Shown here: positions 18,185 to 25,436 of the stretch, piece after piece
Layout of the letters: each line of letters begins with the position of its first letter
How positions within the stretch are numbered: position 1 is the first letter of the stretch
Assembly (NCBI GenBank): GCA_963832835.1
Contig: CAWHVD010000001.1
Span: 1,240,001-1,304,000, forward strand
Reading direction: 5' to 3'
Source of the DNA: CAVPKN01 sp963832835
GTDB lineage: Bacteria; Chlamydiota; Chlamydiia; Chlamydiales; JAAKFR01
DNA length: 64,000 nucleotides
Notes under the pieces: generated by a model
What the model saw: the letters and a program-made list of their open reading frames with translations, nothing else
The model's database searches: none
Told to the model about the DNA's origin: nothing
Position numbers and translations under genes: made by a program

Positions 18185-19326
18185 TACTAATTGAAATTTT
18201 AAAAAATACAGATGTTGTGGCATAAGCAATCTCCTCAAAATGGAGGTAGCAACATGGAAACAACAATTCTTATTCCCGAAGAACTAGAAAAGCACGACTT
18301 TATAAAGCTGTATAAATCCGCAAAACATCCTAGAGAAAAGAATAGATTCCTTGCCCTGAGTCATTTCAAGGAAGGTAAAACTCCTCGTGAAATTGCTGAA
18401 CTTCTTCGGGTTACACGTAATACGGTTTACACATGGATACGCAATTTTAAAACTTATGGCATTGATGGTGTTAAAGAAAAATCTGGAAGAGGAAAAAAAT
18501 CGCTTATTCCAGATAGTGAAACCGCAGCTTTTCGTTCTGCGGTTCTCGACCTTCAGAAAGGACGATCCGGTGGCGTAATTATAGGGAAAGACGTGTTGCA
18601 GTTAATGAAAGATAAGTATGGGATAAAGTGCTCATTAAAAAGTGCATATAACCATTTGAAACGGGCAAGACTTGTCTGGGTTAGCGCAAGATCAAGGCAT
18701 CCAGATGCCAATCCAGAGGAACAAGAAGAGTTTAAAAAAAATTTCGCGCAAAAGTAGAAAACTCTTTGCCAAAAGGAATCCAACTCAACGATGTTGAAAT
18801 CTGGTTTCAGGATGAAGCTAGATTTGGCCAACAAGGAAGCCTAAGCAGACTGTGGGCAGTAAAAGGAACTCGCCCTCGTGCAGTACGTCAACAACAGTTC
18901 AAATACACATATCTTTTTGGTGCCGTATGTCCTGAAAGAGGCGATGCTGTTGGTTTATTGTTGCCCTATGCAAACAAGGATACAATGGAGATCCATTTGC
19001 GGCACATTTCCTCACAAGTTCCCACCGGACGGCATGCAGTAATCATACTTGATAAGGCAGGGTGGCATACGACGCAAAAATTACCACATTTTCACAACTT
19101 AACATTGCTGCCCTTGCCAGCAGCATCACCTGAATTGAATCCATGCGAACAGGTGTGGAAATACTTGCGCCGCACACATCTTTCGAATCGAACTTTCAAG
19201 GATGAGGAGGAATTGTTGGATGCTTGTTCAGATGCATGGAATGAATTTACTAACGACCGGGAGCAAGTCATTTCCTTGACTTCAAGAATATGGGCAAAGG
19301 TGTAATTTTATTTTTTTCAATTAGTA
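18185..19326 (+). mobile_element. IS630-family insertion sequence
   Basis: About 1.14 kb with short inverted ends, TACTAATTGAAA at 18185 and its complement TTTCAATTAGTA ending at 19326, consistent with IS630 insertion at TA. Joining 18184 to 19327 restores the DUF3987 frame, whereas keeping one TA copy would not, so the exact target duplication is unclear. Confidence 0.85.
18254..19305 (+). CDS. IS630-family transposase, made by -1 frameshifting
   Basis: Two overlapping frames together give a full IS630 transposase of about 350 residues. The first frame (18254-18757) has the N-terminal HTH (REIAELLRVTRNTVYTWIRNFKTYG) and the linker. The second continues with the catalytic DDE part: Asp in VEIWFQDEARFG, Asp in AVIILDKAGWH, and Glu in LPAASPELNPCEQVW. 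The junction is TTTAAAAAAAAT at 18731-18742; a -1 slip on A-AAA-AAT gives KKFRAKVENSLPKG, which matches the family. Programmed frameshifting of this kind is known in IS630 elements. The start has GGAGG six bases upstream. Confidence 0.88.
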
Positions 19327-19546
19327 TTACTAACGCTGAAGAGGTAGAAGAGGTGATCATCTTTCTTTGCGAAAGAAATTATTTGGTGCCACAGAAGATT
19401 AAGACACCTGGCAGAGGAAGTACGAAATATTGGGTGCACCCTGATATTTTCAAGAATATGTAAGAGACCGAAGGTGCAAAAGGTCCAGAAAAGCTATTTC
19501 TGAACCTTTTGTGCCTTTCTCAACTCATAAGTGGCAACAAATATAT

Positions 19547-20035
19547 ATGACAGTTAAGAGCATGAACAATTCTTTATCTCTAGATACAAAGCAAGAAAGC
19601 CTGCTAAGGCCAAGCCTCCCTGATCTTCTCAAGCAACTCAGTGGTGTTCAGCAGGAAAATTTCCTCAATACGCTCCTGCCAGACTTGGTGGTCAATTTTG
19701 ATGATATCAGGGAACCCAGCGCAAAATATAAGGCTGCTATCGAGGCTTTAGAGGCCATGCAGCCCCAAGATGTACATGAGCTGATGCTTTGCATACAGAT
19801 TCTCGCTCTACATCGGCAAGGTATGAATTACATGTACAAGCTGTCACAATCTGAAGGGGCTTTCGCTGAAAGGTGTCTCAACGCCAGCGTGAAGCTTTTG
19901 AGACTCCATGGAGAAAAGCTTGAGGCTCTCAATCGCTATCGGCGCAAAGGGCATCAGACGGTGAAAGTCGAACATGTCCACGTTCATCAAGGCGCTCAAG
20001 CTGTTATAGGCAATATCCAAACAGGGGGAGGGTAA
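19547..20035 (+). CDS. hypothetical island protein with His-rich tail
   Basis: About 162 residues, helical, ending in VKVEHVHVHQGAQAVIGNI followed by a Gly-rich tail. I have the impression that proteins with this HVHV...G.QA.IGN tail occur in mobile elements of several intracellular bacteria beside a small HGGA protein, as here; I cannot confirm this without a search. The ATG at 19547 is chosen over an in-frame start at 19511; a second ATG at 19562 is also possible. The gene follows the broken DUF3987 gene by 83 bases and precedes the HGGA gene by 20 bases, so the two are likely co-transcribed. The function is not known to me. Confidence 0.65.
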   Translation: MTVKSMNNSLSLDTKQESLLRPSLPDLLKQLSGVQQENFLNTLLPDLVVNFDDIREPSAKYKAAIEALEAMQPQDVHELMLCIQILALHRQGMNYMYKLSQSEGAFAERCLNASVKLLRLHGEKLEALNRYRRKGHQTVKVEHVHVHQGAQAVIGNIQTGGG

Positions 20036-20055
20036 AATGAAATCCGAGGAAGTCC

Positions 20056-20262
20056 ATGGCCTTTGATTTCAGAAAGCTACCGAGATGTGGGGCGAAAGCC
20101 AGAAGCAACGGATATCAACCCTGTAGACAAGCGGCTATGAAAAATGGAAGGTGCTACTTTCATGGGGGAGCCACTCCTATTAAACACGGTTTTTATACTA
20201 AAAAGGCTATTCAAGAAAGAAGAAAACTTAAAAATTTCCTTAATCAACTAAACTTTCTTTAA
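20056..20262 (+). CDS. small HGGA-motif (putative zinc-binding) protein
   Basis: A 68-residue basic protein with the pattern CGAKARSNGYQPC...NGRCYFHGGA, a Cys/Cys/Cys/His arrangement that resembles short zinc-binding proteins annotated as HGGxSTGP-type and common on prophages and islands. The C-terminus is basic and helical (KKAIQERRKLKNFLNQL). It lies 20 bases after the His-rich-tail gene. DNA or RNA binding is plausible from charge and motif but unproven. Confidence 0.6.
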   Translation: MAFDFRKLPRCGAKARSNGYQPCRQAAMKNGRCYFHGGATPIKHGFYTKKAIQERRKLKNFLNQLNFL

Positions 20263-20338
20263 TCTTTGATTTTTAGGCGTTTATTCATTAGTCTTATCTC
20301 GTTTTTCCTTAATTTGAGGAATTAATAAGAGTGCTTTT

Positions 20339-20758
20339 ATGAGAAAATTAAGTGCTATAGCATTGTTTGTTATTATTCTTACTGGTAACGCTTTCTGTTT
20401 TCCAGATATGCGCTTCTACCCGCATGAGGTTATAAAATTTGGAAATGAATCAACAAGAGTGTCTAAACCAAAAGATGCTTTGGTTTTTAAGCTCTCAAAA
20501 GCTAGGTTTAAAGGATTTAGTGGATATCATGGATTTTGTCCAATTACAAATTATACCATTCTAGTAAATGAAAATGGTGAAGAATCATATTGCTTGATAA
20601 CGTCTCCCGAAGGAAAAACGGAGACTTCATACTTTTATATGGAAATCGATTCAAATAATAATATAGTTTTCAAATATTTCTATTTTGACAACGGGAGGTT
20701 TATGGTTGCAGAGGGCACTAAAGAAGTTTGTGCAAGTTGGCAATCTTGGATGGCATAA
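20339..20758 (+). CDS. hypothetical secreted protein
   Basis: 139 residues with a clear Sec signal peptide (MRKLSAIALFVIILTGNAFC, cleavage near residue 20 or 22). The mature part of about 118 residues contains four Cys and many aromatic residues and looks like a small beta-rich domain. The cleavage region ends in Cys, but the preceding residues (GNAFC) are only a weak lipobox, so a lipoprotein is possible but not favoured. It lies in the island between the HGGA gene and the repeat that precedes darT. The AT-rich composition differs from the core genes. Family not recognised. Confidence 0.6.
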   Translation: MRKLSAIALFVIILTGNAFCFPDMRFYPHEVIKFGNESTRVSKPKDALVFKLSKARFKGFSGYHGFCPITNYTILVNENGEESYCLITSPEGKTETSYFYMEIDSNNNIVFKYFYFDNGRFMVAEGTKEVCASWQSWMA

Positions 20759-20866
20759 GATTCTCAGGGTTAAAATCCTTTTATCCATACAGGCTACAGA
20801 TAAATTTAAACCTTTAAATCCGCGTCCTTCTCATACCTAAATAATCAATTAAGTTTGCCGCATCTA

Positions 20867-20914
20867 GCAGAAATGATTACCACTTTTAACTGAAAATGCT
20901 TACTCTAAACCTGA
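20867..20914 (+). repeat. third, partial attachment-like repeat, upstream of darT
   Basis: GCAGAAATGATTACCACTTT and the following 25 bases match the segment starting at 23330 before the right attachment repeat (AAATGATTACCATTTTTAAC, then GAAA and a CTTA block). The tRNA-like part is absent here. With the right repeat it brackets darT, darG and the membrane protein gene, as if that module had been added as its own unit. Confidence 0.55.
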
Positions 20915-20935
20915 ACAACTGGTAAGAGTTAGATA

Positions 20936-21580
20936 ATGATGGTTCCTGCACAGCCGAAAATTTACCATATAGTGCATGTAGATCGTCTTTTGTCGATTAT
21001 CCAAGATGGTTATCTGTGGTGTGATGCGGAAATTGTTCGGCGCAACCATGACGGAACAAGCATTGGCATGAACCATATCAAACAGCGGAGACTTAATCAG
21101 CTGACGCTAGTCAGCTACCGCGATTTACATGTAGGTGATTGCGTACCGTTTTACTTCTGCCCGCGTTCAGTTATGCTCTATTTGATCTATAAACAGAACT
21201 ATGGGGACCTAACTTACCGAGGTGGGCAAGAATCAATTGTACACTTGGAAGCAGACCTTCAGCTTTCTACGGAATGGGCACAAAAGAATAACCGACGCTG
21301 GGCATTTTCTTTATCAAATGCTGGAGCCAACTACTTCGAAGATCGGTGTAATCTATCACAACTGAATGAAATTGATTGGGCAGCTGTCCAAAGTAATGAT
21401 TGGAGGGGCAACCAAAAAGAAGGTAAGCAAGCAGAATTTCTGATGGAATATAGTTTTCCTTGGCAATTGGTTGAACGCATTGGCACCCGTTCAAGCGAAA
21501 CCTATCAACAAGTAACGAATGCCTTTTCTGTAGCTAGTCATCGGCCAAGGGTCGACATAAAACCAGAATGGTATTATTAA
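20936..21580 (+). CDS. darT: DarT-like DNA ADP-ribosyltransferase toxin
   Basis: A 214-residue protein of the DUF4433/DarT family. These toxins attach ADP-ribose from NAD to thymidine bases in single-stranded DNA and block replication; DarTG modules are known to defend against phages. Family features are the N-terminal YHIVHVDRLLSIIQDG segment with the NAD-contacting His11, the loop IKQRRL with Arg51/Arg52, the VPFYFCPRSVMLY core, and the KQAEFLMEYSFPW motif whose Glu167 would be the catalytic glutamate. All expected residues seem present, so the toxin is probably active. Two adjacent ATG codons (20936, 20939) could start it. The antitoxin gene follows after 13 bases. Confidence 0.93.
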   Translation: MMVPAQPKIYHIVHVDRLLSIIQDGYLWCDAEIVRRNHDGTSIGMNHIKQRRLNQLTLVSYRDLHVGDCVPFYFCPRSVMLYLIYKQNYGDLTYRGGQESIVHLEADLQLSTEWAQKNNRRWAFSLSNAGANYFEDRCNLSQLNEIDWAAVQSNDWRGNQKEGKQAEFLMEYSFPWQLVERIGTRSSETYQQVTNAFSVASHRPRVDIKPEWYY

Positions 21581-21593
21581 ATGAGTAACAAAG

Positions 21594-22637
21594 ATGATTG
21601 AATACAAACATGACAACATCCTTAATGAGGATGCCGAAGCTCTTATCAACACTGTGAATTGCGTTGGCGCAATGGGGCGCGGTATTGCCCTTCAGTTTAA
21701 GCATGCCTTCCCAGAAAACTTCAAAGCTTATGTTGCAGCCTGCAAGCAGGGTAAGATTCAGCCAGGTAAGATGTTTGTGTTTGAAACCGGAAAATTAACT
21801 AATCCGCGTTTTATCATTAATTTCCCAACAAAGCGCCATTGGCGCGGCAAAAGTCAGATCGAAGATATCGAGGCTGGACTCAATGCATTAGTAGATACTA
21901 TACGCCGATATGATATTCGTTCTATTGCCATTCCACCTTTAGGTAGTGGATTGGGCGGACTTGACTGGATACAGGTCAAAGCACGCATCGAGGCTACCCT
22001 ACAACCGCTTGCTGATGTACGCATCATTATTTACGAGCCTTCTGGTGCACCTAATAAATTAATCTCTAACAGTAAAGCGCCCAACATGACTCCTGGACGA
22101 GCTGTACTTGTAGAACTTATGTACCGTTATCTAAATGGTTTACTCGATCCATTTATTACACTATTAGAAGTCCATAAATTAATGTATTTCATGCAAGAGG
22201 CCGGCGAGCCACTCCGGCTCAAGTATTCTAAAGCTCCTTATGGTCCTTATGCGGAGAACCTCCGTCATGTGCTACATGCTCTTGAAGGGCATTTTATCTC
22301 CGGGTATGCCGATGGCGGTGATGCACCGAAGAAACAGCTTAAACTTGTCCCAGGCGCCATGGAAAAAGCTGCAACCTTCCTACAACAGCATCCAGATACC
22401 CGTAATCGTTTTGACAAGGTTGTAGAACTAGTCGAAGGTTTCGAATCACCCTTCGGTCTTGAGCTTTTGTCGACAGTCCACTGGATAATGAAAAATATGA
22501 CTGTAAATGCCGTCGATGAAGTAGTTAGACTTACCTATGCCTGGAATGCGTGTAAACGGCAGTTTACACCTCGTCAAATAGCTCTAGCTGTGGATGTACT
22601 ATCACGCAAAGGCTGGACAAAAAAATTAGAAGCATAA
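21594..22637 (+). CDS. darG: DarG-like macrodomain antitoxin
   Basis: 347 residues. Residues 1-155 form a macrodomain (VNCVGAMGRGIALQFKHAFP, IINFPTKRHWRG and IAIPPLGSGLGGLDW) that binds ADP-ribose and, in DarG, removes it from DNA. The C-terminal 170 residues (LVELMYRYLNGLLDPFITLLEVHKLMYFMQEAG onward) match the additional DarG domain that binds and blocks the toxin. It is the second gene of the darT-darG operon. Full length with both domains indicates a working antidote. Its presence on an integrated island fits a role in keeping the island in place or excluding competing phages. Confidence 0.93.
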   Translation: MIEYKHDNILNEDAEALINTVNCVGAMGRGIALQFKHAFPENFKAYVAACKQGKIQPGKMFVFETGKLTNPRFIINFPTKRHWRGKSQIEDIEAGLNALVDTIRRYDIRSIAIPPLGSGLGGLDWIQVKARIEATLQPLADVRIIIYEPSGAPNKLISNSKAPNMTPGRAVLVELMYRYLNGLLDPFITLLEVHKLMYFMQEAGEPLRLKYSKAPYGPYAENLRHVLHALEGHFISGYADGGDAPKKQLKLVPGAMEKAATFLQQHPDTRNRFDKVVELVEGFESPFGLELLSTVHWIMKNMTVNAVDEVVRLTYAWNACKRQFTPRQIALAVDVLSRKGWTKKLEA

Positions 22638-22681
22638 GATTAAGCGATAGGTCTGTTCGGGACTTTATTTGTTTTAATATT

Positions 22682-23230
22682 TCATGTGCTTGGATTTGCT
22701 AATGAAGTCTTCTGTATCAATGTTTTGAGATAGATGTTTAGAACGTTTATTTTACCAAAAATCTTTGGATCTGCGTTTCGATCTAAATTTTTCCAAAATT
22801 CATTTCTTTTGAAGCTAAGCTCGTCGATTAATTCCATGCAATGATTTTCAGATTGTCTATTTATTATATCATTTAACTGTGATTGTTCTCCCTCAATATA
22901 TTCTTGAATTAATGAGGTCATCTCTTGCGAACTATTGATAGTTGATAACTTCATAATAAGTTTTTTCTCAATAGTGTCTTCGTAAGTACTAGACATCCTA
23001 CAGCTTTCAGCAATTTTTGTTAGCATATCAATATCGGTTACAGTCATGCCTGATTTTCTATCGTAGTTTACAAGTCCATATAGAATTAACAAAACAACAG
23101 CCAGCAATACAAAAGAAAGCTTATCTTTTCTAAAAAAAACACTTTTATAGTGAAAGTATATGATTATTGATATTGCCAAGATCGCTAATACAAAAACTAA
23201 TAAATCAAATCCTACGGGCCACCATTCCAT
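22682..23230 (-). CDS. hypothetical membrane protein at the island's right end
   Basis: About 182 residues. Two hydrophobic segments (about residues 8-27 and 37-57 from the ATG at 23230) are followed by a hydrophilic helical C-terminal domain rich in Glu, Ser and Asn. A longer frame from 23311 is possible, but its start lies in the tandem GCGGTACA site and gives no better protein. It is convergent with darG (44 bases apart). The layout of two membrane passes plus a cytoplasmic helical part is like small accessory or defence proteins, but no family is recognised. Confidence 0.5.
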   Translation of the reverse strand: MEWWPVGFDLLVFVLAILAISIIIYFHYKSVFFRKDKLSFVLLAVVLLILYGLVNYDRKSGMTVTDIDMLTKIAESCRMSSTYEDTIEKKLIMKLSTINSSQEMTSLIQEYIEGEQSQLNDIINRQSENHCMELIDELSFKRNEFWKNLDRNADPKIFGKINVLNIYLKTLIQKTSLANPST

Positions 23231-23281
23231 TTTTACAACACCTTTTGCAACAAGGGAAAGCAAAATTTGTGCCAAATCTTG

Positions 23282-23300
23282 GCGGTACACTAGCGGTACA
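23282..23300 (+). other. tandem octamer, candidate integrase arm site (right)
   Basis: GCGGTACA-CTA-GCGGTACA, with the same octamer, period and strand as at 12289-12307. It lies 45 bases inside the right boundary repeat. Confidence 0.45.
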
Positions 23301-23344
23301 GTGGCCAACACATTTGGTCAGCAAGATTCAGCAAAAATGATTAC

Positions 23345-23461
23345 CATTTTTAACAGAAAGCGCTTATCTTGGTGTGCATAGCGGTTGGTTGATGATGGGT
23401 GAAGTGGCGGTCCGCCGCCATCATAATCCGCGGGTCATTGGTTCAAGTCAGACTGCCGCTA
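23345..23461 (+). repeat. right attachment-site repeat (attR-like) with tRNA-like 3' half
   Basis: Aligned without gaps to 12088-12207. Shared blocks include CTTATCTT, GTGTGCAT, GGTTGG, CCATCATAATCCG, GGGTC, TTGGTTCAA and GACTGCCG. Its start-end pairing (AGCGG with CCGCT) is better than in the left copy, yet no D-arm can be drawn, so I do not call it a functional tRNA. Confidence 0.7.
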
Positions 23462-23597
23462 TTTCTTATATCCTCTTATAATTTAGATGTTAACAGACTA
23501 AGTCTGTGCCTTTGAAATTAAAATTCTGCGCGTAACAATAAGAAATGCCGTAGCGTAAGGTGCAGTGAGGATTTTTAAAATGAAAAACTCGATAAAT

Positions 23598-25193
23598 CTA
23601 TTTGATTCCAAGTCTCCATTCCTGGGTAGCAATTTTTTCAATAAAAGTGGCGTCATGCGATACGGCTACGATGGCTCCTTTAAACTCAAAAAGGGCTTTC
23701 TCAAAGGCTTCCAAGGTCACGAAATCTAGATGGTTTGTTGGTTCGTCCAATAAGAGGATATTAGGTTTTTCTAGAACGAGGGCGAGCAGCATCATGCGCT
23801 TCCTCTGTCCTGTGCTCAAAGTAGAGAATGGGCGCCTCAGTAGCTCCGCTTCCCCTAAGGCTGCTTTATGGAGTTCACGCCTTAAGTCCTCTGCGGAAAG
23901 ATGAAACCGGCTTTCAAAGTATTGAAGGGGAGTTTGATCCATAGGCAGCAGCTCGATTTCCTGGTCCAGGAAAGCGATTTTCGCAAGTGGTGCCAAGCGG
24001 TTGCACCCTTCATCCAAAGGAACAATTCCGGCAATTACTTTCAGGAGAGTAGTCTTCCCGCATCCGTTCGGGCCTGTGACAAGAATTCTATCCCCTCTGC
24101 AAATGCTTTTGCAGAAATTGGAAAACAATACCTTGCTTCCGTATGCCTTGCATACATGGTCCAGTTCGATTGCAACGGAAGATGTCAGAGGTGATTCAGC
24201 GAATTTGAGTCCCTTGATGCTTTTAGGTTTTGGATGTGGAAGAAGATTGGATTCGATTTCCTCGAGACGCTCTTTCATTGCATCGAGCTTATGCTGTAGC
24301 GATTTCTGATGCTTCTCCCCTCTTTTGTCGTGGGCCATGATGTTACGGTCTTTTGGGAGAGGGGACTTTCCTTTGGAAAAGGTAACCGCCTTGATTTTTT
24401 GCTTCAGACTTGCTCTTTCCTCTTCCTGAGCTTCGTAGGCTTTCATTTGCCTTTCCAGAATTCTCTCTTGCTCTTCAAGGTAGAAATCATAGCTTCCTCC
24501 ATAGCTGGCAAGCCTTCTGTTTTTAATTGCGATAAGCCGGTTGCAGGCAGCATTCAAAAATTTGCGGTCATGGGAGACGATCATGCATGCCCTTTTCGTT
24601 TGCTTCAAAGCTGTTTCCAGCCATTGAATCATCTCCTGATCGAGATGGTTTGTAGGCTCGTCCAAAAGTAGCAGATCAGGGCTTTCAATCAATGCTTTGG
24701 CTAAAGCTGCACGCACACGCTGCCCGCAGCTCAAACACGACATGGATAGATCAAGTAGACTGCTTTCGAGTTTTAATCCGCGCAGCACCTGTTCGATCGG
24801 GATCCGGCGGTATCCGCCTAAATGTTCGTATCTTTCATGCAGTTCAGCCCATTCCGTTAAACGGTCTGGGTTTTCGAGGCAGGCAGCCATTTCTTTTTCC
24901 AGGTCAGAAAGAGAACTTCCTTCTATGAATTCCCTTACAAGAATCGAGGGATCGGCCAGAATGATTTCCTGCGGAAGGAATCCAATGGAAAGGCCGGATG
25001 CTCTGCTGAAATCTCCGGAATCAGCCTGTGCTATTCCAGCCAAAAGCTGAAGAAGCGTTGTTTTCCCTGTACCGTTTTCTCCGATCAGAGCAAAAAGTTC
25101 CCCTTCGTTGATTGAAAGAGAGATATCCTCGAAAAGGGAAAAAGAGCCGAAAGATTTAAAAAGATGTGAAAATTGTATAAGGAGCCGAGACAT
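23598..25193 (-). CDS. ABC-F family ATPase (ribosome-associated type)
   Basis: 531 residues with two ATP-binding cassettes and no membrane segment. First cassette: Walker A GENGTGKTT near residue 38, signature LSCGQRVRAALAKAL, Walker B LLLLDEPTNHLDQ. A charged inter-domain linker spans about residues 240-325. Second cassette: Walker A GPNGCGKTT, signature LSTGQRKRMMLLALVL, Walker B ILLLDEPTNHLDF. ABC-F proteins act on the ribosome, either as translation factors (EttA, Uup) or by protecting it from antibiotics. I cannot decide which; the linker would decide. The start has AAGGAT upstream. It lies just outside the island boundary. Confidence 0.9.
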   Translation of the reverse strand: MSRLLIQFSHLFKSFGSFSLFEDISLSINEGELFALIGENGTGKTTLLQLLAGIAQADSGDFSRASGLSIGFLPQEIILADPSILVREFIEGSSLSDLEKEMAACLENPDRLTEWAELHERYEHLGGYRRIPIEQVLRGLKLESSLLDLSMSCLSCGQRVRAALAKALIESPDLLLLDEPTNHLDQEMIQWLETALKQTKRACMIVSHDRKFLNAACNRLIAIKNRRLASYGGSYDFYLEEQERILERQMKAYEAQEEERASLKQKIKAVTFSKGKSPLPKDRNIMAHDKRGEKHQKSLQHKLDAMKERLEEIESNLLPHPKPKSIKGLKFAESPLTSSVAIELDHVCKAYGSKVLFSNFCKSICRGDRILVTGPNGCGKTTLLKVIAGIVPLDEGCNRLAPLAKIAFLDQEIELLPMDQTPLQYFESRFHLSAEDLRRELHKAALGEAELLRRPFSTLSTGQRKRMMLLALVLEKPNILLLDEPTNHLDFVTLEAFEKALFEFKGAIVAVSHDATFIEKIATQEWRLGIK

Positions 25194-25436
25194 AAGTTTG
25201 ATCCTTTTTGTTTTAGTTAATGGATTGGATTCAAACTTAAATTCTCACAGAACAAAGCTCCTTCAAAAGATTAATTGCGCCTTATTGTACCATAAAATGT
25301 CACTGATTTCAAGAATTTTGATGACAGTCTTTTAGATTTGTGCTTAGGGATCGTAAAGAAATAATCCTAAAAACGGCAGTTGGGACGGTGAATTAACGCA
25401 ATCTTTTGATTCACATCCTTTTAAAAGAACAGGATT

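Larger units (their letters stand above)
14851..19463 (+). pseudogene. DUF3987 primase-helicase-like gene, broken by two insertions and a frameshift
   Basis: The first 365 codons (14851-15944) include a TOPRIM-like stretch (about residues 75-175) and the start of the DUF3987 ATPase-like region (VDYLAIPLLVYAGTAIGRKRG). An ISAs1-type element then interrupts it. Removing the element and one 9-base duplication rejoins the frame exactly at 17270, giving LLLFRDELPGWLYSFEK and LCLSIIGSIQPG. A run of eight G at 17627-17634 shifts the frame; seven would read QGGRGDDGFIQRFQ. The second frame continues to WSGL at 18184, where an IS630-type element sits. The last 45 codons (ITNAEEVEEV to HPDIFKNM) lie at 19327-19463. 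This family is found with island and plasmid integrases and is thought to act in replication. The intact product would have been about 775 residues. Confidence 0.85.
12088..23461. mobile_element. integrated mobile island with DarTG
   Basis: About 11.4 kb bounded by two direct repeats that end in the 3' half of a tRNA-like sequence. Just inside each boundary lies a tandem GCGGTACA-N3-GCGGTACA pair (12289-12307 and 23282-23300). Contents in order: tyrosine integrase, unknown partner, AlpA/Xis-like protein, DUF3987 primase-helicase-like gene (broken), a His-rich-tail protein, an HGGA zinc-type small protein, a secreted protein, DarT, DarG and a membrane protein. The set resembles a small integrative element or phage-satellite-like island: it has recombination and replication-type genes but no capsid or conjugation genes. 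The two insertion sequences in the DUF3987 gene suggest it can no longer replicate by itself. Confidence 0.8.

Noticed and set aside
23376..23461. Possible functional tRNA with CAT anticodon at the right repeat
   Set aside because: AGCGG can pair with CCGCT, but the D-arm and anticodon stem cannot be formed without large irregular loops.
23602..25050. Several plus-strand frames of 70-120 codons
   Set aside because: They are antisense to the ABC-F gene, whose two complete cassettes leave no doubt about the coding strand.
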